The notes under the pieces: model-generated
Told to the model about the DNA's origin: nothing
Databases searched by the model: none
Seen by the model: the letters and a program-made list of their open reading frames with translations, nothing else
Translations under genes and position numbers: made by a program
In this document: positions 9,146-18,002 of the stretch, in pieces
Layout of the letters: each line of letters begins with the position of its first letter
How positions within the stretch are numbered: the first letter of the stretch is position 1
Assembly (NCBI RefSeq): GCF_900104345.1
Contig: NZ_FNJN01000004.1
Location: forward strand, 310,802 to 374,801
Direction: 5' to 3'
DNA length: 64,000 nucleotides
From: Microbacterium testaceum StLB037
Lineage (GTDB): Bacteria; Actinomycetota; Actinomycetes; Actinomycetales; Microbacteriaceae

Positions 9146-9928
9146 TCAGGACGAAACGGCGGGGCGGGCGGCGGGCGAGAGTGGGATCACGTCGTGACGG
9201 GCGCGCAGGGCGTCGATCACGACGAGCCGGCCGAGCAAAGGCTCTCCCGCGCCGGTGACGAGCTTGATCGCCTCGGTCGCCAGCATCCCCCCGACCTGCA
9301 CGCACAGCGATCCGAGCACGCCGACCTGGGCGCACGTGGGCGGCTCTCCGGCGGAACCGGTGGGGAAGAGGTCGCCGAGCACGACGGGCGCGTGCCCCTC
9401 GGGCGGAGTCGACCAGAACACGGTCACCTGGGCGGCCCACTCCTGCACGGCTCCCCAGACGAGGGGGATGCCGAGATCCTCGGTCGCGGCGGCGACGGCC
9501 TCTCGCGTGTCGAAGGTGTCGCTCCCGTCGATGACGAGGTGCGCCCCTGCGAAGAGCTCGGCAGCATTGTCGGAGGTCAGTCGTACCGTTCGTTCATGGA
9601 CGACGGTGAGGGGCGACAGGTCGCGCACGGCACGAGCGGCGGATGCCGTCTTGGCGGTGCCGATGTCGGTGATGCGGTGCGCGAGCTGGCGCTGCAGGTT
9701 GGTGCGCTCGACGGTGTCGTCGTCGATGACGACGAGCTCGCCGACCCCGGCCGCGGCCAGCGCGAGCAGCACGGGCGAGCCGAGGCCGCCGGCTCCGACG
9801 AGCGCGATGCGCGCTGCGGCCAGGCGGCGCTGGCCCTCCTCGCCGATCGCGGCGAGCACGGCGTGACGAGCGGTGCGGATGAGTTCTTCGGGGGCGAGCG
9901 ACGCCACCGGTTCGACGAGCGGCTTCAT
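9146..9928 (-). CDS. moeB: MoaD-activating adenylyltransferase (MoeB/ThiF family)
   Basis: A 260-residue E1-like enzyme that adenylates the C-terminal glycine of MoaD. The ATP-binding VGAGGLGSPVLLALAAAG (near residue 42) and the DDDTVERTNLQRQ motif (near 68) are clear, followed by DGSDTFDTRE. There is no C-terminal rhodanese domain, so the sulfur source must be a separate protein not in this window. A cysteine in the conserved PTCAQVGVLG block is kept. It overlaps moaA by 4 nt. ThiF or MoeZ labels would be close alternatives; the operon favours MoeB. Confidence 0.88.
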   Translation of the reverse strand: MKPLVEPVASLAPEELIRTARHAVLAAIGEEGQRRLAAARIALVGAGGLGSPVLLALAAAGVGELVVIDDDTVERTNLQRQLAHRITDIGTAKTASAARAVRDLSPLTVVHERTVRLTSDNAAELFAGAHLVIDGSDTFDTREAVAAATEDLGIPLVWGAVQEWAAQVTVFWSTPPEGHAPVVLGDLFPTGSAGEPPTCAQVGVLGSLCVQVGGMLATEAIKLVTGAGEPLLGRLVVIDALRARHDVIPLSPAARPAVSS

Positions 9929-11145
9929 CCGCCGATCGCGCTCATCGTGCGCTCGGGCTGCACGAAGTCGGGGCGCGCGAGCCCTACGCGGTCGGAGCCG
10001 TGGGCGCGGGGCTTCGCCCACATGGCCTCGCGCCAGACCTGCGCGATACCGGCGTCGTCGGCTCCCGCACGCAGGGTCGAGAGAAGGTCGGTCTCTTCGT
10101 GCGAGAACAGGCACGAGCGCACCTTGCCGTCGGCCGTCACCCGGGTACGTGTGCAGGCGGCGCAGAAGGGTTCGGTGACCGAGGAGATGATGCCGATGTG
10201 TCCGGCGACGGCGGTCTCTCCGGGGCGGCGGACCTCCCACCGCTCGGCGGGGGCGGCGCCGCGTCCGCGCGGATCGGGGGTGAGAGAGAACGCCGTCTCG
10301 ATCTCGGCGCGGATGTCGCGCGCGGCGATGACGTTCGTCGCCATCCACGATCGGTCTCCGTCGAGGGGCATGTCCTCGATGAAGCGCATCTCGAACCCGT
10401 TGGTCACGGCCCAATCGACGAGCGAGACGATCTCGGTGTCGTTGATGCCGCGCAGCAGGACCGCGTTGATCTTGATGGGCCCGAGGCCCGCGGCGCGCGC
10501 GGCCTGGAGGCCCGCGAGCACCTTGTCGAGGTGCGGGCGGCGGGTGAGCTCGGCGAAAGTCTCGGGGTGCAGGGTGTCGAGCGAGACGTTGAGGCGGGTG
10601 AGGCCCGCGTCCTTCAGCGCCTGGGCGCGGCGATCGAGACCCACGGCGTTCGTGGTCATCGAGATGGGCAGGTCGGGGTTGTCCTCGCGGATGCCGGCGA
10701 TGATGAACTCGAGGTCTTTGCGCACGAGGGGCTCGCCGCCGGTGATCCGCAGCTCCTCCGCACCGAGGGACTGCACGGCGACGCGGACGATGCGGCGGAT
10801 CTCGTCGGTCGACATCAACTGCGTCTGCGGGAGCCAGGGCATCCCGTCGGCCGGCATGCAGTACGTGCAACGCAGGTTGCACTTGTCGATGACCGAGACG
10901 CGTAGGTCGGTCGCGACGCGGCCGAAGCGGTCGAGCAGTCCGCCGGACTGCGGGGCGCCGGTCGCGGCGAGGGCCGTCGCGCCGGATGCCGGAGAGGGGG
11001 CGCCGGTCGCCGGGAGGGCGGTCGCGCCCGATGCCGGAGAGGCGGCGCCGGTCGCGGGGAGCGCGGTGGCCCCCGATGACGTCACGGTCGCGCCGAGGGC
11101 CACGGCCACCGGCCGTCGCGTTGGGCTCGCGTGCTCGGCATCCAT
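9925..11145 (-). CDS. moaA: GTP 3',8-cyclase MoaA (radical SAM) with a repeat-bearing N-terminus
   Basis: A 406-residue MoaA, the radical SAM enzyme that starts molybdenum cofactor synthesis from GTP. The SAM cluster motif is KCNLRCTYC (near residue 88), the C-terminal cluster motif is CAACTRTRVTADGKVRSC (near 320), and the protein ends in the GG that MoaA needs. About 70 residues precede the catalytic core, which is longer than usual, and residues 21-65 are three near-copies of a 15-residue Ala/Thr/Gly/Pro unit. If translation starts later, this repeat may not be made. It leads the moa operon and is divergent from the HTH-TOBE gene. Confidence 0.93.
   Translation of the reverse strand: MDAEHASPTRRPVAVALGATVTSSGATALPATGAASPASGATALPATGAPSPASGATALAATGAPQSGGLLDRFGRVATDLRVSVIDKCNLRCTYCMPADGMPWLPQTQLMSTDEIRRIVRVAVQSLGAEELRITGGEPLVRKDLEFIIAGIREDNPDLPISMTTNAVGLDRRAQALKDAGLTRLNVSLDTLHPETFAELTRRPHLDKVLAGLQAARAAGLGPIKINAVLLRGINDTEIVSLVDWAVTNGFEMRFIEDMPLDGDRSWMATNVIAARDIRAEIETAFSLTPDPRGRGAAPAERWEVRRPGETAVAGHIGIISSVTEPFCAACTRTRVTADGKVRSCLFSHEETDLLSTLRAGADDAGIAQVWREAMWAKPRAHGSDRVGLARPDFVQPERTMSAIGG
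10951..11085 (-). repeat. Three 45-bp tandem units at the 5' end of moaA
   Basis: Residues 21-35, 36-50 and 51-65 of MoaA are successive imperfect copies of SPASGATALPATGAP, which corresponds to a 45-bp DNA tandem repeat. The first copy diverges most. Such in-frame units can expand or contract without breaking the gene. Confidence 0.8.
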
Positions 11146-11219
11146 GGGTCGAGCCTAGGTCAGCGCGGGGAGGGGGAGGGCGACGGGCCCGAGTCTCACG
11201 GGAGGGGTACGGTCGGGGG

Positions 11220-11615
11220 ATGCCGAACACCTTCCGGATCGCGCAGGCTGCGCGTCTGCTCGGAGTCAGCGACGACACCGTTCGCCGGTGGATCGACCAG
11301 GGTGCGCTGCCGACGACCGGGGCGTCGCCGACGGAGATCCCCGGGGCGGCGCTGGCCGCGCGGGCGGTGGCGCTCGCGGCCGAGCCCGATGACCCGACCG
11401 CGATCGCCTCGAGCGCCCGCAACCGCTTCGTGGGGATCGTCACCCGCGTGCAGATCGACGGGGTCATGGCCCAGGTCGACCTGCAGTGCGGACCCCACCG
11501 GGTGGTGTCGCTCATGTCGGCCGAGGCCGCCGAAGAGCTTGCTCTCGAGCCGGGGTCGCTGGCCGTCGCGTCGGTGAAGGCGACGGTCGTCACCGTGGAG
11601 GCCCCGCGCGGCTGA
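11220..11615 (+). CDS. Excisionase/MerR-like HTH plus TOBE (Mop) regulator
   Basis: A 131-residue protein made of an N-terminal MerR/excisionase-like helix-turn-helix (AARLLGVSDDTVRRWIDQG, about residues 9-27) and a C-terminal molybdate-binding TOBE/Mop domain (about 64-130; starts at ARNRFVGIVTRV). It is likely a molybdate-responsive DNA-binding protein. It is divergent from the moaA operon across a gap of about 74 bp, so that operon, and perhaps modABC, are natural targets. The target choice is an inference; the domains are visible. The ATG at 11220 is the first that gives a complete HTH. Confidence 0.85.
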   Translation: MPNTFRIAQAARLLGVSDDTVRRWIDQGALPTTGASPTEIPGAALAARAVALAAEPDDPTAIASSARNRFVGIVTRVQIDGVMAQVDLQCGPHRVVSLMSAEAAEELALEPGSLAVASVKATVVTVEAPRG

Positions 11616-11640
11616 CACGCCGGATCGCCTCGCGGGCGGC

Positions 11641-12552
11641 TCACCCGTCGAAGCGCGGGCCGATCGCGTCGACGGTGAGCTCCCACAGGCGGCGGGCATC
11701 GCCCGCGTCGCGGAACGGCGTCCACAGGTCCGCGGGCCGCGCCGGGCCGCCGATGAGCCGCGACGGACCGAAGAAGAGGCCGTCCGCGGACGGCGTGGTC
11801 GCTGCGAGAACGGCCGGTTCGGCGGCGGATGCCACGGAGCCGGTGATGTGCAGACGCGAGAGCACGCGGATGACTCGACGGACGCCGAGTTCGCGCTCAC
11901 GGCCCGCGCCGGGCTGCGCCGCCAGCAGGTTGGTGGGCGAGACGCCGGGGTGCGCGAGGGCGCTGGAGAGATTCCACCCCTCGGTGCGACTGCGTCGCTG
12001 CAGCTCTTCGGCGAAGAGGCCGATGGCGATCTTGGACTGCACGTACGACGCCATCGCGTTATAGGTCGGAGCGTCGATGGCGGCCTCGTCGAATCTGCCG
12101 CGACGGGCGGCGATGCTCGTCTGGTGCACGACGCGCGCTCGGCCTTCCCGCAGGAGCGGCAGCAAGCCCAGCGTGAGGGCCGCATGGCCGAGGTGGTTCG
12201 TCCCCCACTGCAGCTCGAAGCCGTCCGCGGTCTCCTTGCGCTGCGGCGGGGTCATCACGCCGGCGTTGTTGACCAGGAGGTGCACGGGCCGGCCCTCGGA
12301 GCGGAGCCCGTCGACGAGGGCGTGAACGGAGTCCAGGCTCGCCAGATCCAGGGCGCGGGTGGATGCCACGGCATCCGGAACCTCCCGGCGGAGGGTCTCG
12401 AGCGCGCGGCGTCCCTTCTCGGAAGAGCGGACGGGGAGGACGAGGTCGGCGCCGAGGGCGGCGAGACGGGTGGCGATCACGGTGCCGATGCCGTCGCTGG
12501 CGCCGGTGACGACCGCGAGGCGGCCGCGGAGGGGGGAGGGGGTGGGGGACAT
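11641..12552 (-). CDS. Short-chain dehydrogenase/reductase
   Basis: A 303-residue classical-type SDR. The NAD(P) motif TGASDGIG (about residues 17-24), the LVNNAGV motif (about 92-98) and a YVQSK catalytic YxxxK (about 172-176) are present. It resembles the retinol-dehydrogenase-like/WWOX-type SDRs common in actinobacteria; the substrate is unknown. An AAAGGA ribosome binding site sits upstream of the ATG at 12552. It follows the XRE regulator on the same strand after about 90 bp, so that regulator may control it. Confidence 0.87.
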   Translation of the reverse strand: MSPTPSPLRGRLAVVTGASDGIGTVIATRLAALGADLVLPVRSSEKGRRALETLRREVPDAVASTRALDLASLDSVHALVDGLRSEGRPVHLLVNNAGVMTPPQRKETADGFELQWGTNHLGHAALTLGLLPLLREGRARVVHQTSIAARRGRFDEAAIDAPTYNAMASYVQSKIAIGLFAEELQRRSRTEGWNLSSALAHPGVSPTNLLAAQPGAGRERELGVRRVIRVLSRLHITGSVASAAEPAVLAATTPSADGLFFGPSRLIGGPARPADLWTPFRDAGDARRLWELTVDAIGPRFDG

Positions 12553-12642
12553 GGTCGGTCCTTTCACGTCGGTGGTCCGATGCTCCCGCGCCCTCATCGA
12601 CCGGACCAGTGCCCGCTCAGCCGCTGATCGGCGATCCACCCC

Positions 12643-13488
12643 TCAGCGCGGGGTGACCGAGGAAGAACCGATGACGGCGAGCAGGCGCAGCTTCTCGGCG
12701 CTCTCGCTCCCGGGTTGAGCGGTGTAGACGAGCAGACGGTGCGAGTGGTCGGGGTCGAGCAGGGTCTGGCACGAGAGATCCAGGTGCCCCACCTCGGGGT
12801 GGTGGAACCTCTTCACGTCCGGCGGGCGGGCGCCGACCTCGTGGGCGTCCCACAGGGAGGCGAACTCGGTGCTGCGCACCCGCAGATCGTCGGCGAGCTC
12901 CGCCGCGCGCGAGTGCGGACCGCGAGCGGCGACGAGCTCGCGCAGGCCCGCCGCGTAGAGCCGCGAGAGGGACGCGATCTCGGCCGGCGGGTAGGCGGCG
13001 CGCGCGGCCGCATCGGTGAACCAGCGGTAGCCGACGCTCCGCGCCGGCCCCGAGCGCAGCGACGCGTCGCCGAGCAGGGCGATGCCGAGGCGGCTCTGGC
13101 GCAGCGTTTCACCCAGCTCCGTGACGATCTCGGCGGGGGTGTCGTCGAGACGGTCGAGCACGCGTAGCATTCCGGGGCTGACGTGCTCGGCCCCCGAATG
13201 TCGCGACGGCGGTTGGTGCCCCGCGAGCCGGAAGAGGTGGTCGCGCTCGGCGAGGCTCAGGTGCAGGCCCTGCGCGAGCGAGGTCAGCATCTGCTCGGAG
13301 GGCGTCGGGCCGGTGCCCCGTTCGAGGCGTGCGTAGTAGTCCGTCGACATGTGGCTGAGCAGGGCTACCTCCTCGCGTCGGAGCCCCGCCGTCCGCCGCC
13401 TCACGCCGCGCGCGAGCCCGACGTCCTCGGGTTGAAGGGCCTCGCGGCGGCGCTGAAGGAAATCGCCGAGGCTCGGCAGATCGCTCAC
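12643..13488 (-). CDS. XRE-family regulator with MmyB-like ligand-binding domain
   Basis: A 281-residue regulator. Residues about 8-85 form an XRE-type helix-turn-helix with the family's LRREEVALLSHMSTDYYARLERG stretch near 38. Residues about 100-280 match the MmyB-like domain of actinobacterial regulators, including FHHPEVGHLDL and the LLVYTAQPGSESAEKL C-terminal block. Such proteins often regulate a neighbouring SDR, and the SDR at 11641-12552 lies directly downstream. Translation is called from GTG 13488, which has GAGGAA at good spacing; the longer frame upstream has no support. It is divergent from modA. Confidence 0.88.
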   Translation of the reverse strand: MSDLPSLGDFLQRRREALQPEDVGLARGVRRRTAGLRREEVALLSHMSTDYYARLERGTGPTPSEQMLTSLAQGLHLSLAERDHLFRLAGHQPPSRHSGAEHVSPGMLRVLDRLDDTPAEIVTELGETLRQSRLGIALLGDASLRSGPARSVGYRWFTDAAARAAYPPAEIASLSRLYAAGLRELVAARGPHSRAAELADDLRVRSTEFASLWDAHEVGARPPDVKRFHHPEVGHLDLSCQTLLDPDHSHRLLVYTAQPGSESAEKLRLLAVIGSSSVTPR

Positions 13489-13592
13489 GGTGTTCCTCGC
13501 ATCTCCCGTTCCTATCGCGTCGACGGCCGTGATGCCAGGACTCGCCGGTCCACCTCTGAGCGGTGCTCGCGGTGCGAGCCGTGCGAGAGAGC

Positions 13593-13680
13593 ATGTCGCT
13601 GACGCGTAAGTGTCATTGCGCGGTGGAGATGTCAGCGCGATGACTTTTTCGCGAGTTTCGCGGATGATATGACATTCGCA
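13593..13680. promoter_or_regulatory. Divergent XRE/modA intergenic region with repeated TGTC-GCG motifs
   Basis: The gap between the XRE gene and modA contains several related short motifs: TGTCGCTGACGCG near 13595, TGTCATTGCGCG near 13611, TGTCAGCGCGATGAC near 13631 and TGACATTCGC near 13670, plus a doubled TTCGCG. They could be operator half-sites for the XRE or TOBE regulator. No factor is identified, and no clear -35/-10 pair can be fixed. Confidence 0.3.
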
Positions 13681-13740
13681 ATCCGCAGATGCGGAATACT
13701 GAAGCAACAGCGAGCCGCCGGCGTCGCCGAAAGGACCGTC

Positions 13741-14499
13741 ATGAGCCGCCCCCTCCGTCTTGCCGTCGTCGCCGCCGCGGCGGCTCTGCTCGCCGGCTGC
13801 GCGAGCTCCGCGCCCGCGCCCGCGGCATCCGAGGACTCCCTCTCGGGAACGGTGGAGGTGTACGCCGCCGCCTCGCTGCAGCGGTCGTTCGACGAGATCG
13901 CCACAGCGTTCGAGGCCGCCCATCCCGGGGTCACGGTGAGCGCGGTGTACGACGGATCGAGCACCCTCGCGACGCAGATCGGCGAGGGCGCGCCGGCCGA
14001 CGTGTTCGCCTCGGCCGATGAGAAGAACATGGCGAAGGTGAAGGAGCAGGCACCCGACCCCCAGCTGTTTGCCGGCAACACCCTCGTGATCGCCGTGCCG
14101 AAGGGCAATCCCGGCGCCGTGGCCACCCTCGCGGACCTGGCCCGGGTCACGACGGTGCTGTGCGCCCCCGAGGTCCCGTGCGGCGCGGCGTCGCAGACCC
14201 TCCTGTCGAACGCCGGCGTCGCCGTCACGCCCGCCAGCTCCGAGCAGAACGTCACCGCCGTGCTCACCAAGGTCGCCGCCTCCGAGGCCGACGCGGGTCT
14301 CGTCTACGCCACCGACGTCAACGGTCGCGACGACGTCGAGACCATCGTGCCGGCCGGTGCCGGCGCCGTCGTCAACCGGTACCCGATCGCCGCCCTGACC
14401 GGTGCCCCGAACCCCGAGGCCGCGGCCGCGTTCGTGGCGTTCGTGCTCGGGCAGGACGGGCAACGCGTGCTCGCCGACGCGGGCTTCCGCGCGCCGTGA
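13741..14499 (+). CDS. modA: Molybdate ABC transporter substrate-binding lipoprotein ModA
   Basis: A 252-residue lipoprotein. A signal peptide ends in the lipobox LLAGC with the lipidated cysteine at residue 20, so the protein is tethered outside the membrane, where it captures molybdate (or tungstate). ModA blocks are visible: VYAAASLQRSFDEIATAFE near 38, YDGSSTLATQIGEGAPADVFASAD near 62-86 and the DAGLVYATDV segment near 184. The ATG at 13741 has an AAAGGA ribosome binding site, and the stop overlaps the modB start (GTGA). It begins the modABC operon, next to the cofactor synthesis genes. Confidence 0.93.
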   Translation: MSRPLRLAVVAAAAALLAGCASSAPAPAASEDSLSGTVEVYAAASLQRSFDEIATAFEAAHPGVTVSAVYDGSSTLATQIGEGAPADVFASADEKNMAKVKEQAPDPQLFAGNTLVIAVPKGNPGAVATLADLARVTTVLCAPEVPCGAASQTLLSNAGVAVTPASSEQNVTAVLTKVAASEADAGLVYATDVNGRDDVETIVPAGAGAVVNRYPIAALTGAPNPEAAAAFVAFVLGQDGQRVLADAGFRAP

Positions 14500-15275
14500 G
14501 AGCGGCCGGATACATCCCCCGCTGGCTGATCGTGCCGGCGGTGCTCGGCCTGCTGTTCCTGCTGGTTCCGCTCACCGCCCTCATCGCGCGGGTGGAGTGG
14601 GCGACGCTCTGGAGCGACGTGACATCGGAGGCCGCCCTCTCGGCCCTGGCGTTGTCGCTGGGAACGGGGGCCGCGGCCACCGCTGTGTGCGCGGTGGTCG
14701 GCATCCCTCTCGCCCTTCTCATCGCCCGCAGTCCCGCGCGGACGGCGGCTCTGCTGCGCGCGGTCGTCACCGTGCCGCTCGTGCTGCCCCCGATGGTCGG
14801 CGGCGTCGCCCTGCTGTATCTGTTCGGGCGCAACGGCTGGTTCGGCTTCCTCGCCCTGCCGTTCACCACCACCGCTGTCGTGCTGGCCCAGGTGTTCGTC
14901 GCCCTTCCGTTCCTCGTCCTCGCGGTCGAGGGGGCGCTGCGCAGCACGGGGGTCGAATTCGAACGCGCCGCCGCCTCGCTCGGGGCGTCGCGCGCGACGA
15001 TCCTCCGGCGCGTCACCCTGCCGTTGGCCGCTCCCGGCATCGTCGCCGGAGTGGTGCTGTGCTTCGCTCGAGCGATCGGGGAGTTCGGGGCGACCGCGCT
15101 GTTCGCGGGCAACCGCCCCGGTGTCACGCAGACGATGCCGCTGGCGATCTACACCGCGTTCAACGGAGCGGGAGTGTCCCAGGGCACCGCGGTCGCTCTG
15201 TCGCTGCTGCTGCTGATCACCGCCGTCGCCGTGCTGCTGCTCGTGCGCGGGTGGCGACCGGGGGTGGGCAGATGA
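14496..15275 (+). CDS. modB: Molybdate ABC transporter permease ModB
   Basis: A 259-residue inner-membrane permease. It has several hydrophobic helices and the EAA-type loop ERAAASLGASRATILRRVTLPLAAPG (near residue 160) that docks the ATPase. Translation starts at a GTG that overlaps the modA stop by 4 nt, and the end overlaps modC by 4 nt. It forms the channel through which molybdate released by ModA enters, driven by ModC. Confidence 0.92.
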   Translation: MRAAGYIPRWLIVPAVLGLLFLLVPLTALIARVEWATLWSDVTSEAALSALALSLGTGAAATAVCAVVGIPLALLIARSPARTAALLRAVVTVPLVLPPMVGGVALLYLFGRNGWFGFLALPFTTTAVVLAQVFVALPFLVLAVEGALRSTGVEFERAAASLGASRATILRRVTLPLAAPGIVAGVVLCFARAIGEFGATALFAGNRPGVTQTMPLAIYTAFNGAGVSQGTAVALSLLLLITAVAVLLLVRGWRPGVGR

Positions 15276-16315
15276 CGATTCCGGATGCCGCTGAGCTCCG
15301 CGCCCGCATCCGCGTGCGTCGCCGTGACTTCGTCGTCGACGCCACGCTCGACGTCGCCCCGGGCGAGACCGTCGCCGTGATGGGCCGGAGCGGCGCGGGA
15401 AAATCGACGCTGCTCGGCGCGCTCGCCGGGCTCACGCCGCTCGACGAGGGGGAGATCTCGGTCGACGGGCGGGTCCTCGACCGCCCGCCGCGCACGCGGA
15501 CCGCCCCGATGCACCGGGGGATCGTGCTGCTCGGGCAGGAGGCGCGCCTCTTTCCGCACCTCCCCGTGCGCGAGAACGTCGCCTTCGGTCCGCGTGCGGC
15601 CGGGGTGCCGGCATCCGTCGCCCGCGACGCCGCCGAGGAGTGGCTGGTCCGCGTCGGATTGCCGGGCACGGGCGATCGGCGCCCCGCACAGTTGTCGGGC
15701 GGCGAGCAGCAACGCGTCGCGGTTGCCCGGGCTCTGGCGGCCGAGCCGCGGGTCGTCCTGCTCGACGAACCCCTCGTCGCGCTCGATGCGCTCACGGCCT
15801 CGGAGATCCGCGCGATGCTGCGGGAGCGGCTCGCGGGCGTGACGACCGTCGCCGTCACCCACGACGCGATCGACGCGGCCGCCCTGGCCGACCGCCTCGT
15901 GATCGTGGAGCGCGGGCGGGTGACGCAGGAGGGGCCCGTTCGCGAGGTGCTATCGGCACCGCTCACCGACGTCGCGGCGCGGATCGCCGGTCTGGAGCGG
16001 CTCGTCGGCGAGGCCCGCGGCGGGGCGTTCGTGCGGGGCGCGCTCCGGCTCGCGTCGGCGGATCCGGCGTCTCGTGCGCTCGCCGCGACCGACGGTGCCG
16101 CTCTCGCGGCGGTCTACCGTGCGACGGACGCGCGACTCGGAGAGGGGACTCCGGTCCGCGTGGTCTCCGTGGAGCCCACGCCGACGGGCGTGCGCGTCGT
16201 CACCGACGAGGGTTCCGCCGAGGTGGCGCCGATCGAGGCGGCATCCATCCGGCCCGGCGACACGGTGTTGTGGAGCGTGCCGCCGGAGCGCGTCCGCTTC
16301 GTCGCGTCACGCTGA
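15272..16315 (+). CDS. modC: Molybdate ABC transporter ATP-binding protein ModC
   Basis: A 347-residue ABC ATPase. The Walker A GRSGAGKS (near residue 36), signature LSGGEQQRVAVARAL (near 144) and Walker B VVLLDEPLVALD (near 164) are intact. The part after about residue 250 is the TOBE-type regulatory extension expected of ModC, ending near PIEAASIRPGDTVLWSVPPERV. It overlaps modB by 4 nt. It ends 1 bp before the convergent cydC stop, so there is almost no room for a terminator between them. Confidence 0.92.
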   Translation: MTIPDAAELRARIRVRRRDFVVDATLDVAPGETVAVMGRSGAGKSTLLGALAGLTPLDEGEISVDGRVLDRPPRTRTAPMHRGIVLLGQEARLFPHLPVRENVAFGPRAAGVPASVARDAAEEWLVRVGLPGTGDRRPAQLSGGEQQRVAVARALAAEPRVVLLDEPLVALDALTASEIRAMLRERLAGVTTVAVTHDAIDAAALADRLVIVERGRVTQEGPVREVLSAPLTDVAARIAGLERLVGEARGGAFVRGALRLASADPASRALAATDGAALAAVYRATDARLGEGTPVRVVSVEPTPTGVRVVTDEGSAEVAPIEAASIRPGDTVLWSVPPERVRFVASR

Positions 16316-16316
16316 C

Positions 16317-18002
16317 TCAGGCCGCCGCCACGCGCCCGTTCTCGAGCCGCACCTCGCGGTCGACCAGCCCCTCCGGCACATCGACGTGCGAGACCAGCAC
16401 GACGGCCCGGTCCCGTCCGATCGCACCGAGCAGGTCGACGAGCAGAGCGTCGGATGCCGCGGGATCGACGCCCGCGGTGGGCTCGTCGAGCACGAGCACC
16501 GGGAAGTCGCGCAGCACCGCCCGCGCGAGCGCGAGACGCTGAGCCTGCCCGCCGGACACCAGCCCACCCCGGTCGCCGACTCGGGCGTCGAGGCCGCCGC
16601 GCTCGCGGACCCAGGGATCGAGGCCGACGCGCTCGAGCACCGTCCACAGTTCGTCGTCGGTGGCGCCCTCGCGCGCGAAGAGGAGGTTCTGGCGCACGGA
16701 CTCGTCGAACAGGTACGGCGACTGCTCGATGATCCCGACGGTGCGGCGCAGATCGTCGCCCGAGATGTCGCGGGCTTCGATGCCGCCGACCCGGTACGAG
16801 CCGTCGTAGTCGAGGAAGCGCGTGAGCACGTGCGCCAGCGTGGTCTTGCCCGCTCCGCTCGGACCCGTGACGAGGACGCGCTCGCCCGGCCCCAAGCGCA
16901 GGGCGATGTCGTCGAGGCGGCCGGCGTCGGCGTCGAGGTCGTTGCGTGCCGGCCAGTGCGCGCGGACGCCGGTCAGTTCGAGGCCCGCGCCGAGGATCGG
17001 TGCCGCACCGGTTGCGGCGTGCTCGTCGCGGGGGAGTCCGTCGGGGACGGCTTCGGGCACGGCGTCGGCGATACGTTCCGCCGCGGAGCGCACCTGGCGC
17101 CAGGAGGCCAGGGCGAGGGGCACCGGCCCGAACACCTCGAACACGGCCATCGGCACGAGCACGACGACGGCGAGCCCCGGGCCCGACAGGGATCCACCGG
17201 CGAGCGACGGGGCGGCGACGAGCAGGGCGGCGAGCGAGGCGACCCCGGCGAGCACCGAGACGGCCCCCGAGGTGAGCCCTTGGGCTCCGCCGCGTCGGAC
17301 GACGGCTCGGCGCAGAGCGGCATCGGCACGGCGGACGCGCTCGGTCGCGGCATCCAGCGCTCCGTACGCCGTCAGCACGTCGAGGTTCGCGAGCAGGTCG
17401 TGCACCGCGTCGGCGACGGCGGCGCGGAGGGGGGCGATCGAGCGCTCAGCGCGCGCGCCGGTGGCCCCGCCCACGACGACCGCGACGGCGAACGCGACCG
17501 CCAGGCAGACGAACAGCACGACGGCCGCGGGCCACGAGACGATCGCGGTGAACACCACGGCGGCGAGCGAGGTGAGGACGGCGACCGCGAGGGGGAGCAT
17601 CACGCGCAGGGGGAGGTTCTGCAGTTCGTCGACGTCGTCGACGACGCTCGAGAGCAGCCCCCCGCGCCGCGAGCGCGCGAGTCCGTCGGGAGCGAGGGGG
17701 ACGAGGTCGCGCACGAGATCGGCGCGAACTCCCGCGAGCTGTTCCAGGGCCGCGTCGTGTCCGGTGAGGCGCTCGAGGTAGCGGAACACTCCCCGCGACA
17801 GGGCGAACGCGCGGACCCCGACCACCGCCATCGACAGGTACATCACGAGGGGCTGTTCGGCGGCCCGCGCGATGAGCCACGCGCTCGCCGCGAGGAGTGC
17901 GATCGAGCTCGCCGCGGTGCCGAAACCCGACAGCACCGCGGGCGCGAAGCGTCGCCGCGAGGGCATCGCCGAGCGCAGGATGCCGCGGACACGCGCGTTC
18001 AC
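16317..18002 (-). CDS. cydC: Thiol-reductant ABC exporter subunit CydC
   Basis: A 561-residue fused membrane/ATPase half-transporter. CydDC exports cysteine and glutathione and is needed for cytochrome bd assembly. Six hydrophobic helices cover about residues 15-290; the ATPase has Walker A GPSGAGKTT (near 379), signature LVSGGQAQRLALARA (near 479) and Walker B VLVLDEPTAGVD (near 502). The GTG start at 18002 overlaps the cydD stop by 4 nt. It is the last gene of cydABDC. Note that the 64-bp palindrome lies just upstream of this start. Confidence 0.9.
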   Translation of the reverse strand: MNARVRGILRSAMPSRRRFAPAVLSGFGTAASSIALLAASAWLIARAAEQPLVMYLSMAVVGVRAFALSRGVFRYLERLTGHDAALEQLAGVRADLVRDLVPLAPDGLARSRRGGLLSSVVDDVDELQNLPLRVMLPLAVAVLTSLAAVVFTAIVSWPAAVVLFVCLAVAFAVAVVVGGATGARAERSIAPLRAAVADAVHDLLANLDVLTAYGALDAATERVRRADAALRRAVVRRGGAQGLTSGAVSVLAGVASLAALLVAAPSLAGGSLSGPGLAVVVLVPMAVFEVFGPVPLALASWRQVRSAAERIADAVPEAVPDGLPRDEHAATGAAPILGAGLELTGVRAHWPARNDLDADAGRLDDIALRLGPGERVLVTGPSGAGKTTLAHVLTRFLDYDGSYRVGGIEARDISGDDLRRTVGIIEQSPYLFDESVRQNLLFAREGATDDELWTVLERVGLDPWVRERGGLDARVGDRGGLVSGGQAQRLALARAVLRDFPVLVLDEPTAGVDPAASDALLVDLLGAIGRDRAVVLVSHVDVPEGLVDREVRLENGRVAAA

